64,000 nt of DNA from Sarcocystis neurona (taxonomy: Eukaryota > Apicomplexa > Conoidasida > Eucoccidiorida > Sarcocystidae), in contig KL647312.1 of NCBI GenBank assembly GCA_000727475.1, positions 310,001 to 374,000 on the forward strand, given 5' to 3'. Below are positions 11,493 through 24,100 of this stretch, in pieces. Every line of letters begins with the position of its first letter. The first letter of the stretch is position 1. The notes under the pieces were generated by a model. It was not told the DNA's origin and did not search any database. It saw only the letters and a program-made list of their open reading frames with translations. The position numbers and the translations under genes were made by a program.

Positions 11493-14280
11493 GAGCCGGC
11501 TTCAGAGACCGAGATTCCGATGCCTTTTTTCGTAGCCTACGCTCATAAAAATACGGGTCGAGATGAGTGTGCTCGTATTTGCGTGGACTCGCTAGTTATG
11601 TTGAAGCGAAGCTGGTGCGGGCTGTGTGGCGCCGGCTGCCCGCCGACGTCTCTGGAGAGAATAGGGGAATCCCGTGTGTTTTAGATTGCACCGTTTCCGC
11701 GTTTGAATTTTTAGGTCCTCTAAATTGTCACGCACTGCTTTATGTACCCCTCAACAGCATACAGCAGATGCAGGATGTTCCCGGGTGGGTCACTGAAGAA
11801 AAAAGTTATGAGTCTACACTCACGCAGACGTACGTGTGTGCGGACGTCTGCGTATATCTTGGGAACCTCAACAATGCTTGAAGTGCGTGGCAGCTTTGAG
11901 GACTTGGTCACGGTACACGTGCTCCAATTGCATGGCTGCTTTGAGGGCTTCAGTACGCTTCTGACTGTGCCGTCGCAGGAGATTTGCCGCCCGTACTCAG
12001 ACTAATGCTAGACATCGCCACAGCCGTACAAGTGAGCATGCACCCACCCTACCGAAGTGCCGCAGTATCGAGCGGCCGTCTGTCACATCGCGCACGACAA
12101 ATTATCATTGAACACCTCAACTCCTACGATACCCACTATGTATCCGCTTGGTCGAACAACTACGGAAGAACACCTGGTGCAAAATCCATTTTGCTGTAAA
12201 CAGGACGGAGTGACGGTGTGACCAGAGGAAGTCAGTGGCCTAAAAATGCAGTAGCTCGTCGTCCGCATCTTTCTTCTGCTCGCAGAGCGGCCACTGTGTG
12301 GCTCATAGTCTTGCAGTGTCGTGACTGTCACATTGTGCTGGGTAACGGGAATGGAAAGCACATAGGTTGTGGCACGAAGTGCGTCCGGGAGTTGATTAAC
12401 GACGCGCGTGATGCAGGACAATAGGGAAACTCAGACAATTCCTGCTGAAATACTTTCCATGGAGGAAAGGCCGGATCGTGTGCTGTTTGTGAAAAGTGAT
12501 TCACTTGTGGAGCACTCACCCCTACGCCTGGGAGTTCTGCTGGCGCATGTAACACCTCTACGTGGTCATCGACAGAAACGAATAGTCCTACCGCCACGTG
12601 CTGGTCTCAGAGCGCCCTGTACTGTATATTCACAAGCGCGGTGCTTATGCGATCATGGCTTTCTACCAGCGGGGTTTGAAACACCGACTTTTACACGACG
12701 GCTGAGACTCCAAGCGCGCGATCGGGTAAATACAAATACTACGCGTCCAGCACTACAGCAGATACAGAGCCCTTCAGACTACGTGCATCGTTCACAGTCC
12801 ACCTCTCGTTGTCTTATACCTGAGAGCGTACCCCGTTGCATTCCGTAGGAAGGGCGGCCACGCGTTAGAGCCACTCTGTAACAAGCGTTCTATGACGCGA
12901 ACCACGAAACATACTTCCGACAAACGTGTGACATGGATTCAAATCTGTTCCCCACCCCAGCTAACCCCCTCTCACAAAGAAAGAGTGGAACGACGGGTAA
13001 TCTATTGCGTCACGTTCTCAGCGTGGCTGCCCTCACTCGCAGCTGCCGTCACTCCACAATGTAAACTAGTGACGTTGGGATGCTTCGGGCTGGGTATCAC
13101 TGTAGCACCTCCACATAAGTGTATTTCGTCTGATTCGTCTTCTCGATCTCCGTTGGATGCGTAGGAAGTTATCCAAAAGAGAAGATCCTTGCTTTCTTCA
13201 CTGCACGAGGGCACTTCATTTTGACGTGGGCATACTTTGCCATTGTGGAGAAGTGAGCCATGGTTAGCGTGATCGGTGTCAGAATTGGCGCACTTGTCAT
13301 CGGACACCAGTCTCTACCGGAAGGGTTTCGCAAAAAAGTGTCGCATCCACTGAATTCTTGAAGTGTTCGCCACGAGTACGCGTGTTCCTGCATAAGCGTT
13401 CTCATTCACGACAACGTCAAGTCAGCGAGAGACCTGGTCAGGTACTCTGCGCGTAGAGCGTCGGTTTGTAATCCGTTCCTGAGTGCAGTTCACAGGAGTA
13501 CTAGTCACGATGATATAAAGGACAAAACGAAGCCACCGGTCGTTGCAGTGCCGCCCACAGCGCCGCCCAGCCACCAGAGTGCCTTTTTTTCGTGAAAGTT
13601 GGTGAACCGTAAGACGACTTCTCCCTGGGAGCAAGCAGCTCACGAACGCTGTGTGCGTCGAATCACCTGGCGGTTGCCGCTGCTACATGTCCCCAATACG
13701 CGTGTGAGGTTGAGCACACCATTTTGAAGCACACAGGAGTCCGTCTCTCTGGAACATCTCGCACCATGTACTACTTGTGCATCTACTCGTATATATTCTA
13801 CTTTTCTGTGTATCCGTATTCAGACCTACGGTGAAATCGGTACGCATTACGAGCGCTTCTGCCAAAGATCTTCTCAGGTCGTGGAGCTTCCAAGTCCTCT
13901 AATTACGACAGTCCGATCCGGAAGCCCTTTTAAAGAGAATCCTTCTCATTTACTAATAATCACGGTGTCGTATTCGGAGCCTGCATCGGCTAACTCTAAG
14001 ACGTACCAGATGCTATGTGGAACTAGGAGAGGACGCAGGGAATAACTGCCTGTTGTCGATTTTCCGCCGGGGACCGTGTTGGTTGCACGTGGGCTTTGTT
14101 GACTCGGAGTTCGCAGGTGGGCGAAGCAGTACAGCTGGAAGATCGTAGCGTGTGAGTAGCTGGGCGCTGAGAAGCAGACAAATACGACACAGCGCATGTT
14201 AGCGCTTGACACACGGACAAGCACACACAGGCACCTACACAGGCTGTGTGAGCAGGCGTGATGGCCACTACAAGGAGGAC
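11493..14280. other. Convergent intergenic region with weak exon candidates
   Basis: This 2.8 kb separates the 3' ends of the WD40 gene (+) and the RAP-like gene (-). Exon-like fragments exist but are unconnected. On the plus strand an ATG at 12411 opens MQDNRETQTIPAEILSMEER. On the minus strand a segment at 12520-12600 reads LFVSVDDHVEVLHAPAELPG and runs into a good GTGAGT donor. Also on the minus strand, 13002-13307 is an acidic, serine-rich open frame without an ATG start, and 13946-14150 is open. None carries a family signature I recognise, and a second minus-strand gene here remains possible. Confidence 0.4.
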
Positions 14281-14434
14281 TGGGCAGCGTGGACTCAATT
14301 TCTTTATTATTCAACACTAATGATTGACCTGGGGCAGCGTGGACTCAATTTCTTTATTATTCAACACTAGTGATTGACCTGGGGCAGCGTGGACTCAATT
14401 TCTTTATTATTCAACACTAATGATTGACCTGGGG
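14281..14434 (-). repeat. Three tandem 50-bp units carrying AATAAA
   Basis: Units start at 14281, 14331 and 14381 and are almost identical; the middle unit differs at 14370 (CTAG instead of CTAA). Each, read on the minus strand, contains ATTGAATAATAAAGAAATTG, so a canonical AATAAA hexamer occurs three times at 50-bp spacing (complement at 14303-14308, 14353-14358 and 14403-14408). The unit closest to the RAP-like gene includes that gene's last codons and its TAG stop (14417-14419). The other two units lie in its presumed 3' UTR. The array is therefore a local duplication of a gene end. Confidence 0.95.
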
Positions 14435-17400
14435 AAAGAACCTGACGCATAAAAGGATCAATACGTGCCAGCCATTCAATGCCTGTGAAGTGGCTGCTGC
14501 AGGGGCCAATCTCGGAGTCTTAGCTGACGAAGCAGGAACTAACATGTTGCTGTGTCGACAGGCCAAAAAACTGCACCTACATATATGAAATCTGATCCTG
14601 CATGCACTGTTCGAAGATTGCGTGTGGTTCTTGACGGCACTGCGGCAGTTTACGCAGTCGGTCCTTTGGATATTTTCGTGTTCCCTTTGTTCGAAGTCAT
14701 GCCAGAAATGAGCGGCGTCACCCCATATGATGGCTACGCCGGCAGGAGAGTTGATGCCCTCGCACCTTGTCATTCCATGCCCTTCAGTTGCCTGTACAAC
14801 ACAACTTGAAGTTTGCCACCGCAACGAAGCCTGCAGGATACTGCGCTTCAATGTGGGCCATCCTCGTACTTGTCGGAAAGTATCTACTGCAGGAATTCTC
14901 GGTGCTCTACAATAATCGAATGTACGCCGTCGCAGCGCACGTCCTGACATGGGTGCTCCGCCTTCAATCGAGACGCTGCTTTTTATCTGCAGTATTTCCC
15001 ATGGCTCGAGCACCAAAAAGTGCGAATAAGGGTTATAAGTGTCTAAAGCAGGGTACTCCAGCTTATCAATCAATAGAGGGCGTTTGCCCACAGAGGCTTC
15101 ATATGAGGCAGACCGTGGTGCGTCGCGGCTGTCACATCCCACAGGATTGATATTGATTACACGAGAGGTGGGGGCGAAGTCCATACTTCCACCGACATGC
15201 AGCCGTCCGCGAACCTTAAAAAAGTTTTCAAGAACAGTCTGAATCGCCACCAGCCCAGTCGCGCAGCTCTGTTCAATAAAGCTTTGTGGTTTTGCTGTCT
15301 CTTCCGATCCCTCAGAATCCATCACCAGGCCATGAAATGCCAGCTCAGTCCTCATAAGGCAATCGCGTCGTCCTTTGCTACATGCTGAGGTGTCTCCAGA
15401 AACTTCAACGTGGAGACCTGACGACTCCCTGGAGGTGTGGACAACCTCCAGTGCGTCTCCGTACTGCTGGTCCGTGGAATTGGAAACGCGCGGCTGCAGC
15501 GGTTTGGGCGCATTGCAGTAATCTTGGGAAGGTGCATGAGACTGTGCTCTCAAGTCCAGCACACCCTGTTTCCAACGGTGTACGTCAGCGCGTGCGGGCC
15601 TTCCCAGCCTAGTACCCGTCAGATCTGGAGAAACCCTGTTGCCTGTGTTTTTGGATACATAAACAAGAAGACTGTTGATTCCAGGATCACGAAGTGATGG
15701 AATCAATGGCAGTGGCACTGCAGACGGTTGGCGGGGGAGGCGACGCACCCTTGCTAGCATGCGCTGGGCCTGAATACACGTGTTTGCAGAGGTGGGATGC
15801 AACAGCATTCAGGTTGTCCTACGCTGTGAACATAATGATATCAAAAGCTGACGCAGCGTGCTTTCGTCTGGAAGACGTACTACTTGATATCCTACTTACT
15901 CAAGCAATGTCACAACCCTACGGCTGTTAACGAGCGCCAAAGCTCCGCATTGGTTTCAAATTCGCTGTATCAGCCGCTGCTTTGAACAAAACAACGGCTT
16001 TCGTGTGGCACGCACTGAGAAACTTTGTAGGAGGTGCTAACAACCTAGCTTTTGATGAGATGTTTTCTTTTATCAGGGTAAACCAAGTTTTTCCGCTCCC
16101 AAAGATATCAATGCAGGAGCATGGTTACCTGCTGCGCCAGCGACCTCCGCAATCTGACGGTGAACTGCAACTTGGTCTGCGCCACCATCAGCCCTTTCGA
16201 CACTAACGTCATCGCACCGCAAAGCAAGGCAAGCCTGCGAAGTTGAGAAGATTCCAGGACGCCGCAGCAGATGCAGGATAATCTGGTAGCCTCCGCTTTT
16301 CTTTCCAAAGCCTCCATAATGCCCCCTGCAAGCAGGCACATTACAAAGGATGAACACCGCGGAGTGCAAATGCTACGCGGTGCACAGGTCGGGGTGCTCT
16401 CACCTTATACACACACCGCCACTTTTGCGACTGTCTGCATCTACCTACCATACGCAGGCTGCGCCCGCGCGAAGCCCACTCGATTAGACTTTCATTTGTG
16501 CGATAACTTCCTTTCAATCAAGATGCAGTGGACAGTTCAATGTTAACATAGGTCTAAATAGTTACCCAGAACTGGATCCATTCCACTTCAGTGAACGGAC
16601 GACTGCTGTCAATGACTTGTGCACAAAATGCTGCATTCCGGGACGAGACGATAATAGTACGCCTCCCTTACCGGTCAAGGAAAGTATTTCAGTTGCCCTT
16701 GCCAATCTCTTTCTTGGGTTTGACATCCGTTTGTACGTACCACACTCAGAAGGGGGGCAGAGGAGTGAGGCGAGCGCCAAGTTCACTGCCGAATTGTACT
16801 GCAATGGAAACCGGTCGTCCGCGACATCCTCACCCACATCACTTTCCCCACTGGGTTTGCAGAGAGGCGCCGGGGTCTGCAGCGTACCACTGTGTGTACA
16901 GGCTGAGTTGAAGTTTCTGTGTGAGTTATCTCTGTGAGTCAGCCCACGGTGTCTGTCACTAATCAACGAGCGAAGCGCTCCACCTGTGTTTGCAATATGT
17001 GGCCGCAGCAGTGGGTATGCATGTAAGCCGAGAAACGCGGCCGAGGCGCAAATATCGGCTAATTCATTTACTGTTAGCAGGAAAGTAGCTGCGTCGACCG
17101 CTGCCAAAAGTGGCAAGAAGACCTCCGGTGCATTGCATCCGCAATTGCACATGGCACAGAACAGGGTAGAAAGAGAAGCGGGATGGATTTCTGACTGCTT
17201 AAAAAGTTTCGAAGAGAGACGCAGCCAGTCGGCGCGGATGATGCCATAGTAGCAGCATGTTTGCAGAAGGCTCTGCAGCAATAAAACATCACGACATAGG
17301 CCGCTGTACGGTACACAAGCGCAAAGCTCTGGGCGCACGGCGTGCGTTTGTTATGTACGGCCCCCCCCCAAAAGCACCGCGGTGTGGCATTTCGTTCGTG

Positions 17401-20400
17401 GGCTCCTACTAGGCTACGGCATTCTCTAAATATAGCCACCTTTCACGTCGACGCAAAAAACGGCAGCAGCCACTCCTTAAGCTTATTCTTGTGACGCAAC
17501 TGCGCTGAGTGGGTCTCCCGCTCTTCCCTCTCCCGACCGCTTGGGTGCAACACGTGTTCTTAGGGAGGTTTTATTGGCCACTCGCACGTTGTCCCCAAAC
17601 GTAGACAACCGCTTCGTGTTCTCCCTCATGCTGCGTGTGTCGACATGTACTGTTTCGAGCTCTTCTTCGTGCTGGGATGGGTCGATGATGAATCTCGCTT
17701 TGCAGCACGTGTAATTCTCTGTGCCTTTTCATCCAATGTGAGCGTGACTGCAGCGCCCTTCTTGTGAAAAAAAAGCATGCCATTACCGCAGTCTCTTGTG
17801 ATAATTTTGCACTCGAGTGAATGCAATCGCATGCACGCCTGTCTTGCTAGCGGTGTCAAGTCTCCATGAACCTCACCTGCACTGCCGCAAAGCTGTATTC
17901 GCGGACGTGTCGACGGACGTGAGAGATCACGATGTCGACGACGGCTGCGCTGTTAGCATTCAGCTTTGAAAGGGCTACCATCAGAAGCACAGTATCCTCT
18001 GGGCGAAACGTCAGAATGAGTCGCGGCAGGTGACTCGCAAGACGGGAGATTAGGATGTCACACCGCAGAGGAACGGCGGCACAGGCACCTAAAAACATAC
18101 AGAAAACCTGTACATTCACAAGGACAGACAACGGGATAGGGTGTGTGCAACGGACGAGTCTAAACAGCTTCACGCCATAAACTAGAAAGATGGAAATCGA
18201 CGAGGACAAACGTCTTGAGGTGCGTCGGTTGCGTTCTCAATGAACCGCGCACCAAAAGCAAGTAGACGGTGTGTGCAAGCACGTTCAAGACAGCCGATCA
18301 TAGGACAAGGCCGCTGCGTGAGTGGCGTTTGTCATGGGGGCAACGGACAGCAGCTGGCTGACGCTGGGTCGCGTGGCAAGGATCGATAATTTGGGTCTCA
18401 AAAGAAATGAAAACAACTAGTAGTACGCGCACCATGTCTTTTTTGCTGAAAGATGGAATATCAATGTGAACACTTCCTATGCAACGTGCGAATGGTAGCA
18501 GCATCCCCTACAGAACACTGATTTATTAAGAAGCACGCCAGCAGCTTCGTCAGATCAAAGAGCGATTGAGACACGGCTGAAAGGTTCAGTTGGCAAACTT
18601 CTGAGCAACGTGGAGTTTCTGGTGGTGAATCTTACTTCGGCTTTGAATTGAGGAAGGCGCTGACACGCCTCGCATACAATCCGTTCGAATGCTGTTGTCG
18701 CCTCCCGCCTGAAGAGTTCTCTCATGTCTGTCGCAGCAAATACAGAACAATCTGCGTGGTGGACCGCCGAGACAAGCGCGGACACATCTCTTGCTAGCTT
18801 GTTCGCTGGCGAAGCAGGCGCAATTTCTTCGTAAAAGTTTACGCTCTCCCTTTTCAAGGTTGCCGTACACCTCGGTGGCCGAATTAGCCGTGCAAGGGCA
18901 ACCGCAGCGATGGTTAGCTGGTGCGGGTGCATTCCGCTGGCACACGTGGGTATCCCCACTAGAAGAAGCCAGTGAATCAGCTGCGGATCCCGCCACTGCA
19001 ATTTGCTAATGCCGTAAAGCAACAGAGTAATATCCTGGGGAGTTGCTCCAAATGGTACCTGGAGTGAAGGGGCGACGGACGGAATTGCAGCGGCAGAAGC
19101 CTGTGGTTCTGTAAATTTCAGCGTCTCCTCACGTGGTGAGCCACGGACTAGAGCAGACGCGTCTGAATCACACGGTATCTTCGTACAATCGACTGCACAT
19201 GAGGGAAAGCGACTCGAGGGCAAACGCTCCATCCCACCGTTTCCTCCTAGAGGCTGCACGCGAGGAGCAGCGTGCACGCAATTCAGAAACTGTCTGCACA
19301 GAGCCACAAGGAGATTTTCCGGTCGAACGTTAAGGCGAGCGAGACTGCCAACCGCCGCCGCTACTTGAGAAAGGGTCACTGATGAACATTTCTTTGGATG
19401 AGCTAACGCTCGACAGAGCGCGTCGACGGGTCCTGCTGCGAAGAAACGTAGCGCTGCGTAGGACTCCAGGAGTAGGCAGCAGCTGCTTGCGGAGGCACGA
19501 GTCGCGTTAGATGCGACGAGCGGAGAGGCAGCGAGCAGGAAGTCCGTGCGCAGATGGCCAACCTGAAGTTCGCCACAGACGAGGATATGAGTCGTCGAAA
19601 AAAAAAATGCTGCTGGAAGAATTGCAGAAGGCGTGTAGAATTTATACTCACCAACGCACAGAAGAGACACTCCGCTGCACTCAGAAAGAGTGACTGAAAG
19701 GTTATACACTGGCAGTCCCAACTGAAGCAACGTGCCTTCTCTCAGGGCTTCATTTGTGTTTCGCTGGTGCCGAAGAAACGCGTTAGACCCTGTGCACCTT
19801 ACAAGCTCTTTTCAGCTCGCCAGTTGCTCTCATGAACATCACTATTGTCGGCAACGTAAATCCGTAGAACTGTAGGGAATTGGCTGACCCACCTGTTTCA
19901 TGCAGCGCGTAAGTGTTGCAATGTCATTAATATGAAAATCGTGTACACGCTCAAGTACGGTCCCGTTCAACAAGTACGAGAGGCGTCGCAAGCGCTTTGT
20001 TGTTCCAGAACATTTTGTCAGAAAGTCGTAGAGGACTACGGCGTCCGCTGGGTTGCCTTTTGCCAGCACACCTTCCCATTTTGTGTAGTCAGCACGCAGG
20101 GCATGCAGCTTTCTCGGTATCGCATTCGGGCAGGAGACCGGCTTGTCAGCCTTGATGAGTGGCGAAGGGTGTGGTCGATAACGTCCTCTGAACGTCCTTC
20201 GTCTGCTTTTTGGCGATGCTTTGGAAGACGTGAGGAGAGTGTCGTCTTGCTTGACACTCTGAGTTGGACAAACGCACGTGCCTCCTTGGTCATCTCTTTC
20301 ACCACTAAATGTCAGCCTTCGCTGCATTCGAAAGTTCTTTCTTTTGCCGGATAGAGCTTCTTCAAAATTCCTTTCCATGTGTCCCAGTGTACTTGAATAT

Positions 20401-21164
20401 CTGACCTGCGGACGCTCTGTTGGGTCTTCTTCTGCGGCGACTACCTTGGCTTCTAGTTTTTTACTTACTCTCTCTGGTTTCACACGACTCCCAGGCCACT
20501 GATCGGTTGGCAGAATGCCAAGGTCCTCCCACTCTGAAACTGAAGAAACCTCGACGTTTGAAATTGCTTCATCTTCCAGAGCAGTGCTCTTGGTCGGGTC
20601 ACCTGTTGCAGACAGGATGAAAGAACAGTCATCGCATCGGGCACCGGTCGGAAATTCTTTAGAGCTCTCCTGATTGATCATCCGGTGTTTTCGTGGGTAG
20701 GGACACGCCAAGTCCTTCACAACATTGCCTCGCCGAAGTCGACTTGGCCCAGGTCTTCCGTTACGGTCCGCGGAAGGCCCCTTATCGTGTACATCCGTCC
20801 CTTCACACGAACGCAGATGAACTCGCATATCAGTAATACTTGTGCGTTCCCACCCACAACGATATTGAGGAACTCGCAAAGGCCTGAGAATAGAATCCCA
20901 CAGGTTCCAGCTAGAGGTGAGGGCTAGCCGTCCCGGGGTTCCCCATGGTTTGCTCGAAGCTTGCAAGAAAATCATGGTGTCTGCCGGAGGCGAAACGGTC
21001 CTGTGAATATAGTCTTTTGGAGGCCGAGCCCAGACACTGGTATCACATGCAGCCCGTCGCCTTGACATGTGATCGAATAGTCCTTTGGAACAAGTATGTG
21101 CCACTGAAGACCAGCTTCGCAGAAGAGGAGGGGTACAACGGCTATGACTCCTTACGTACATCAT
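14417..21164 (-). CDS. RAP/FASTK-like putative organelle RNA-binding protein
   Basis: Six exons on the minus strand read 21164-19893, 19562-18636, 18107-17877, 17272-16672, 16325-16129 and 15769-14417. All phases agree, giving 1526 residues. Exon 1 begins with a basic, hydroxylated N-terminus (MMYVRSHSRCTPPLLRSWSS) like a mitochondrial presequence, then about 300 variable residues, then a helical block ending FHINDIATLTRCMKQ. Exon 2 continues with repeated short helices (QVAAAVGSLARLNVRPENLL, DITLLLYGISKLQW, QLTIAAVALARL). Exon 3 adds PEDTVLLMVALSKLN. Such 'DI..LL.ALSKL' helical repeats are typical of apicomplexan RAP and FASTK-like proteins, which bind organelle RNA. A classical C-terminal RAP domain is not clear; candidates are the stretch around GVAIIWGDAAHFW and the end LNGWHVLILL in the last exon. 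The missing signature, or further splicing in the long last exon, is the main doubt. The stop lies in the 50-bp tandem repeat. Confidence 0.65.
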
Positions 21165-24100
21165 CCCTCAGCGTCCGTTCTACTACTTTAGCATCACGTA
21201 GATTCCTTGCACGGGACATATGAGACAAGTGCTCTGCTGCAAGGTGCCGGTGGTCTTCCGTCGCCTCCAACGTGGTCTGCCTGAGCCACTTGTTTACGTG
21301 TCCCTTCCACTGCCCAGATTTCTGTTTTACCAGCCATGATTGCTGCCCTATCTCGCCCGCGGCGCTCCGTTGCATTACATGCGAAACGCGTCCCCTTCAT
21401 CTATCCTGCTACATTTCACTAGTTGTCGACAAACGTTTGCAGGAAAGGTTTATGTGGCGAATAAATTTCACGCTGTCTGTATGATTTAGACCACACGCTG
21501 CAGACGCCCGGCTCCCCCTGTGAACTTCACAACGATGTAGCATACCGCGTAAAGGCGGCGAGATACAGTGAGCCAAGAAGTGGAGGTGTACAAAACGCAA
21601 ATGCTCTATACTTTTTCTGTCTGTCAAGGAGCACAGACGGCGAGCTTCGTTCGCAGTACGTCCAAGCCTTCCTCGTCCTCCTGGTTGGTACACTGCCGAA
21701 AATGTTTCACTGGCCTGCCAGCAGCGGCAAAGAATTAATACCGTGACTTGTTCAGGTTTTGCTAGCCTGTACACCTTCACGCTTCCATCAACTGTTACCG
21801 TTTCCATGAAACATTATTGTCTTGTCAACTTCTGCAAACCGTCATCAAGGTCGCGTTCGTGAGGACTTCCCCCTAGCGCAGACACCTGTTGGATCACCCG
21901 GCTCTGGAAGATGTATAAGAGTGCAGAGCCAGCTACAGCCTGTAGACCAATACACACACACACAGAACATAGACGACTTTACGGGATGATCACATAGACG
22001 TGCTGATCGAAGACCACACACAATTTGATGTCGTGCACTACCATCGGGTAGTGCTCCCCTGGGTTGAACAATGTCGAGTACCGCACCTGCAAGTGGACAA
22101 AGCGGCAGTACTGAGGGACTGTAGGGAGCGTCACATGCCAGCAAGCACCCTCATAAAAACTCTAGGAGGTATAGCCAGTAATGCTTTCCAGTGAAGTAAG
22201 AAGCGGCAGAACTACGGATTGGACCACCGGTGTTGGGCAGAAGAAGTTAACACGTGAATTAAGAGTGCAATATACATAGAGCTAGCGTGGAGGAAAAAAA
22301 GTAGGTTGCGGTATTTCACAGAAGAATAGTTCCGGCCACAAATCGTGACTTTAGGTGTACATGTTGAGAACATGTGAACAAGCAGCTTCAGCATCATGGA
22401 AAGGTAGCGCTTCGCGGAGAACGGGCAGACCGTGTAGGAGGCAACATCAGATGTGATTCGAACCTGCTTAGAGCGAAGACGATTTAGATAACAGCCTGAC
22501 TGGCGCAGCCGGGCAAGCACCGATTGAAGGGTGAAAAAAGCAGGATAATCTCGGCAGAACGAGGACGCGGTGGAGGGGGAGCAGGTCATTGACAAGAATT
22601 ATGTAACATGTACCCAAACACAAGTGAATATAAAGGAACCTGAACTGTACACTGGCAGCTGACATAGACCTAGACAGGAATCGTAAAGACTATGGAAGAC
22701 AGCAGTTTAACATTACAGTTGTACCAGCTGACGAGGAAGTAGCACAACTTCGTAGAGACCTTGGCGTCGCCCCAAATTCCTTTTACCACGGGCTCAGGGT
22801 AGCGTTAAAATATTGTAGGCGCTTTGTAGTAGTTTGACTCCGTGACAGCCGCCGTCAATACACTTGTCTCAAGGTCCTTACAGGGAAGCCGTGCCACGTG
22901 GAGGTCTACTAATCAAACGGCCGATTGTTCTTAGCAGGTGTATCGCAACGATGAAGGCACGCGGAGGAGGAGTTCTTCAGTTTGCAGCAGAGAAATTTTG
23001 TACGGAAAGTCTGCACACCGTAGGAAGGTGGGAAATCCAGCTTGTTTCTCTGGTGGCTTAGGTCAGTCTCACTGGAACGCTATCCCAGGTGAAGTTTTTG
23101 CGCACACGCTGGTGCTCCTCTCATTGTCTCTGTACTATGTGACGAATTCAATGTCGATTTCTCGCCTTAACGCTGCCTTAGACTGGCGTCCATTGTAATC
23201 AAAGTGGACCTTGTACTGGTCTCTCTTCGTTTCTCCCGTGATCTGTGACCCCGCCAGCGAACTTGCGTATTACGTCGGTTTCTCCCATGAGTTTAGGCTC
23301 CGTCAGTAATGTTAACTCGCTGGCGGGGACCTCAGGCTGCGGGCCCGATCTCCATCAACTTTCGCAGCAGGTCGAGTTATCTCTTTCACCCGGTACCCTG
23401 ATCCGTCCTTTTTAATGACGAGGGGGTCCCAGCAAGCACTTCAAGCAGCGGCAGCCATGTGAAGCGCAAGATTTCTTTTGTATCACGGCGTTTGGGGCAC
23501 GCTGTCTCCATGGTGTGTGTCAACCGTGCGCATGCACACGGATACTTTGCCATCCCTTCGCTGCCGGCACTCAGAAGTTGTCTGCTGAATCCGTGAGGCA
23601 CCAATTGCTTCCAACATGATATGGCAGTTGGAGAGAGAGCGGCCGTCCCAATATGCTAATGTACAGGGGTGTATACTTTGGGCATTTCAGGCGTCTCCTA
23701 TGTGCATGCGGTTTTGCACAGCGGTAGACACGCACTTGCCTGTCTGTTGCAGCCGTGGAAGTTACCGCGCTGATTACGTCTGCAGGGAAGCCGCCGCATT
23801 GTTCTGTGTTCCCGGAACTTAGTTGAGATCGGACTATTCCGTGTGTGCACAATACCACGGCAGCAGAAACTACGTAGGAAGTTCCATCCCAACGAGCAGC
23901 AGCCGGTGCGCCTTCGACCTGCGCGCACCAGCGTTGAATACGGGCACGTCAACCCTGCAGTGCTATGGGGTGGAGTGGCTGAGTTGGAGATTCACAGTAT
24001 GCTTATCACTTCCCAGGATGTTCTCGTTTCAGTCGGGCAGAACTGGCCCGTTCATCATCAAGAGTTGGACGCCTCGGTCGGTGTACACCGGCGTGCTGCT

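Noticed and set aside
14552..15697. Several plus-strand frames of 60 to 127 codons
   Set aside because: They are antisense shadows of the last RAP-like exon.
22440..22470. GGTTCGAATC on the minus strand, resembling a tRNA B box
   Set aside because: The bases either side cannot form the T-arm stem, and no acceptor stem or A box fits.
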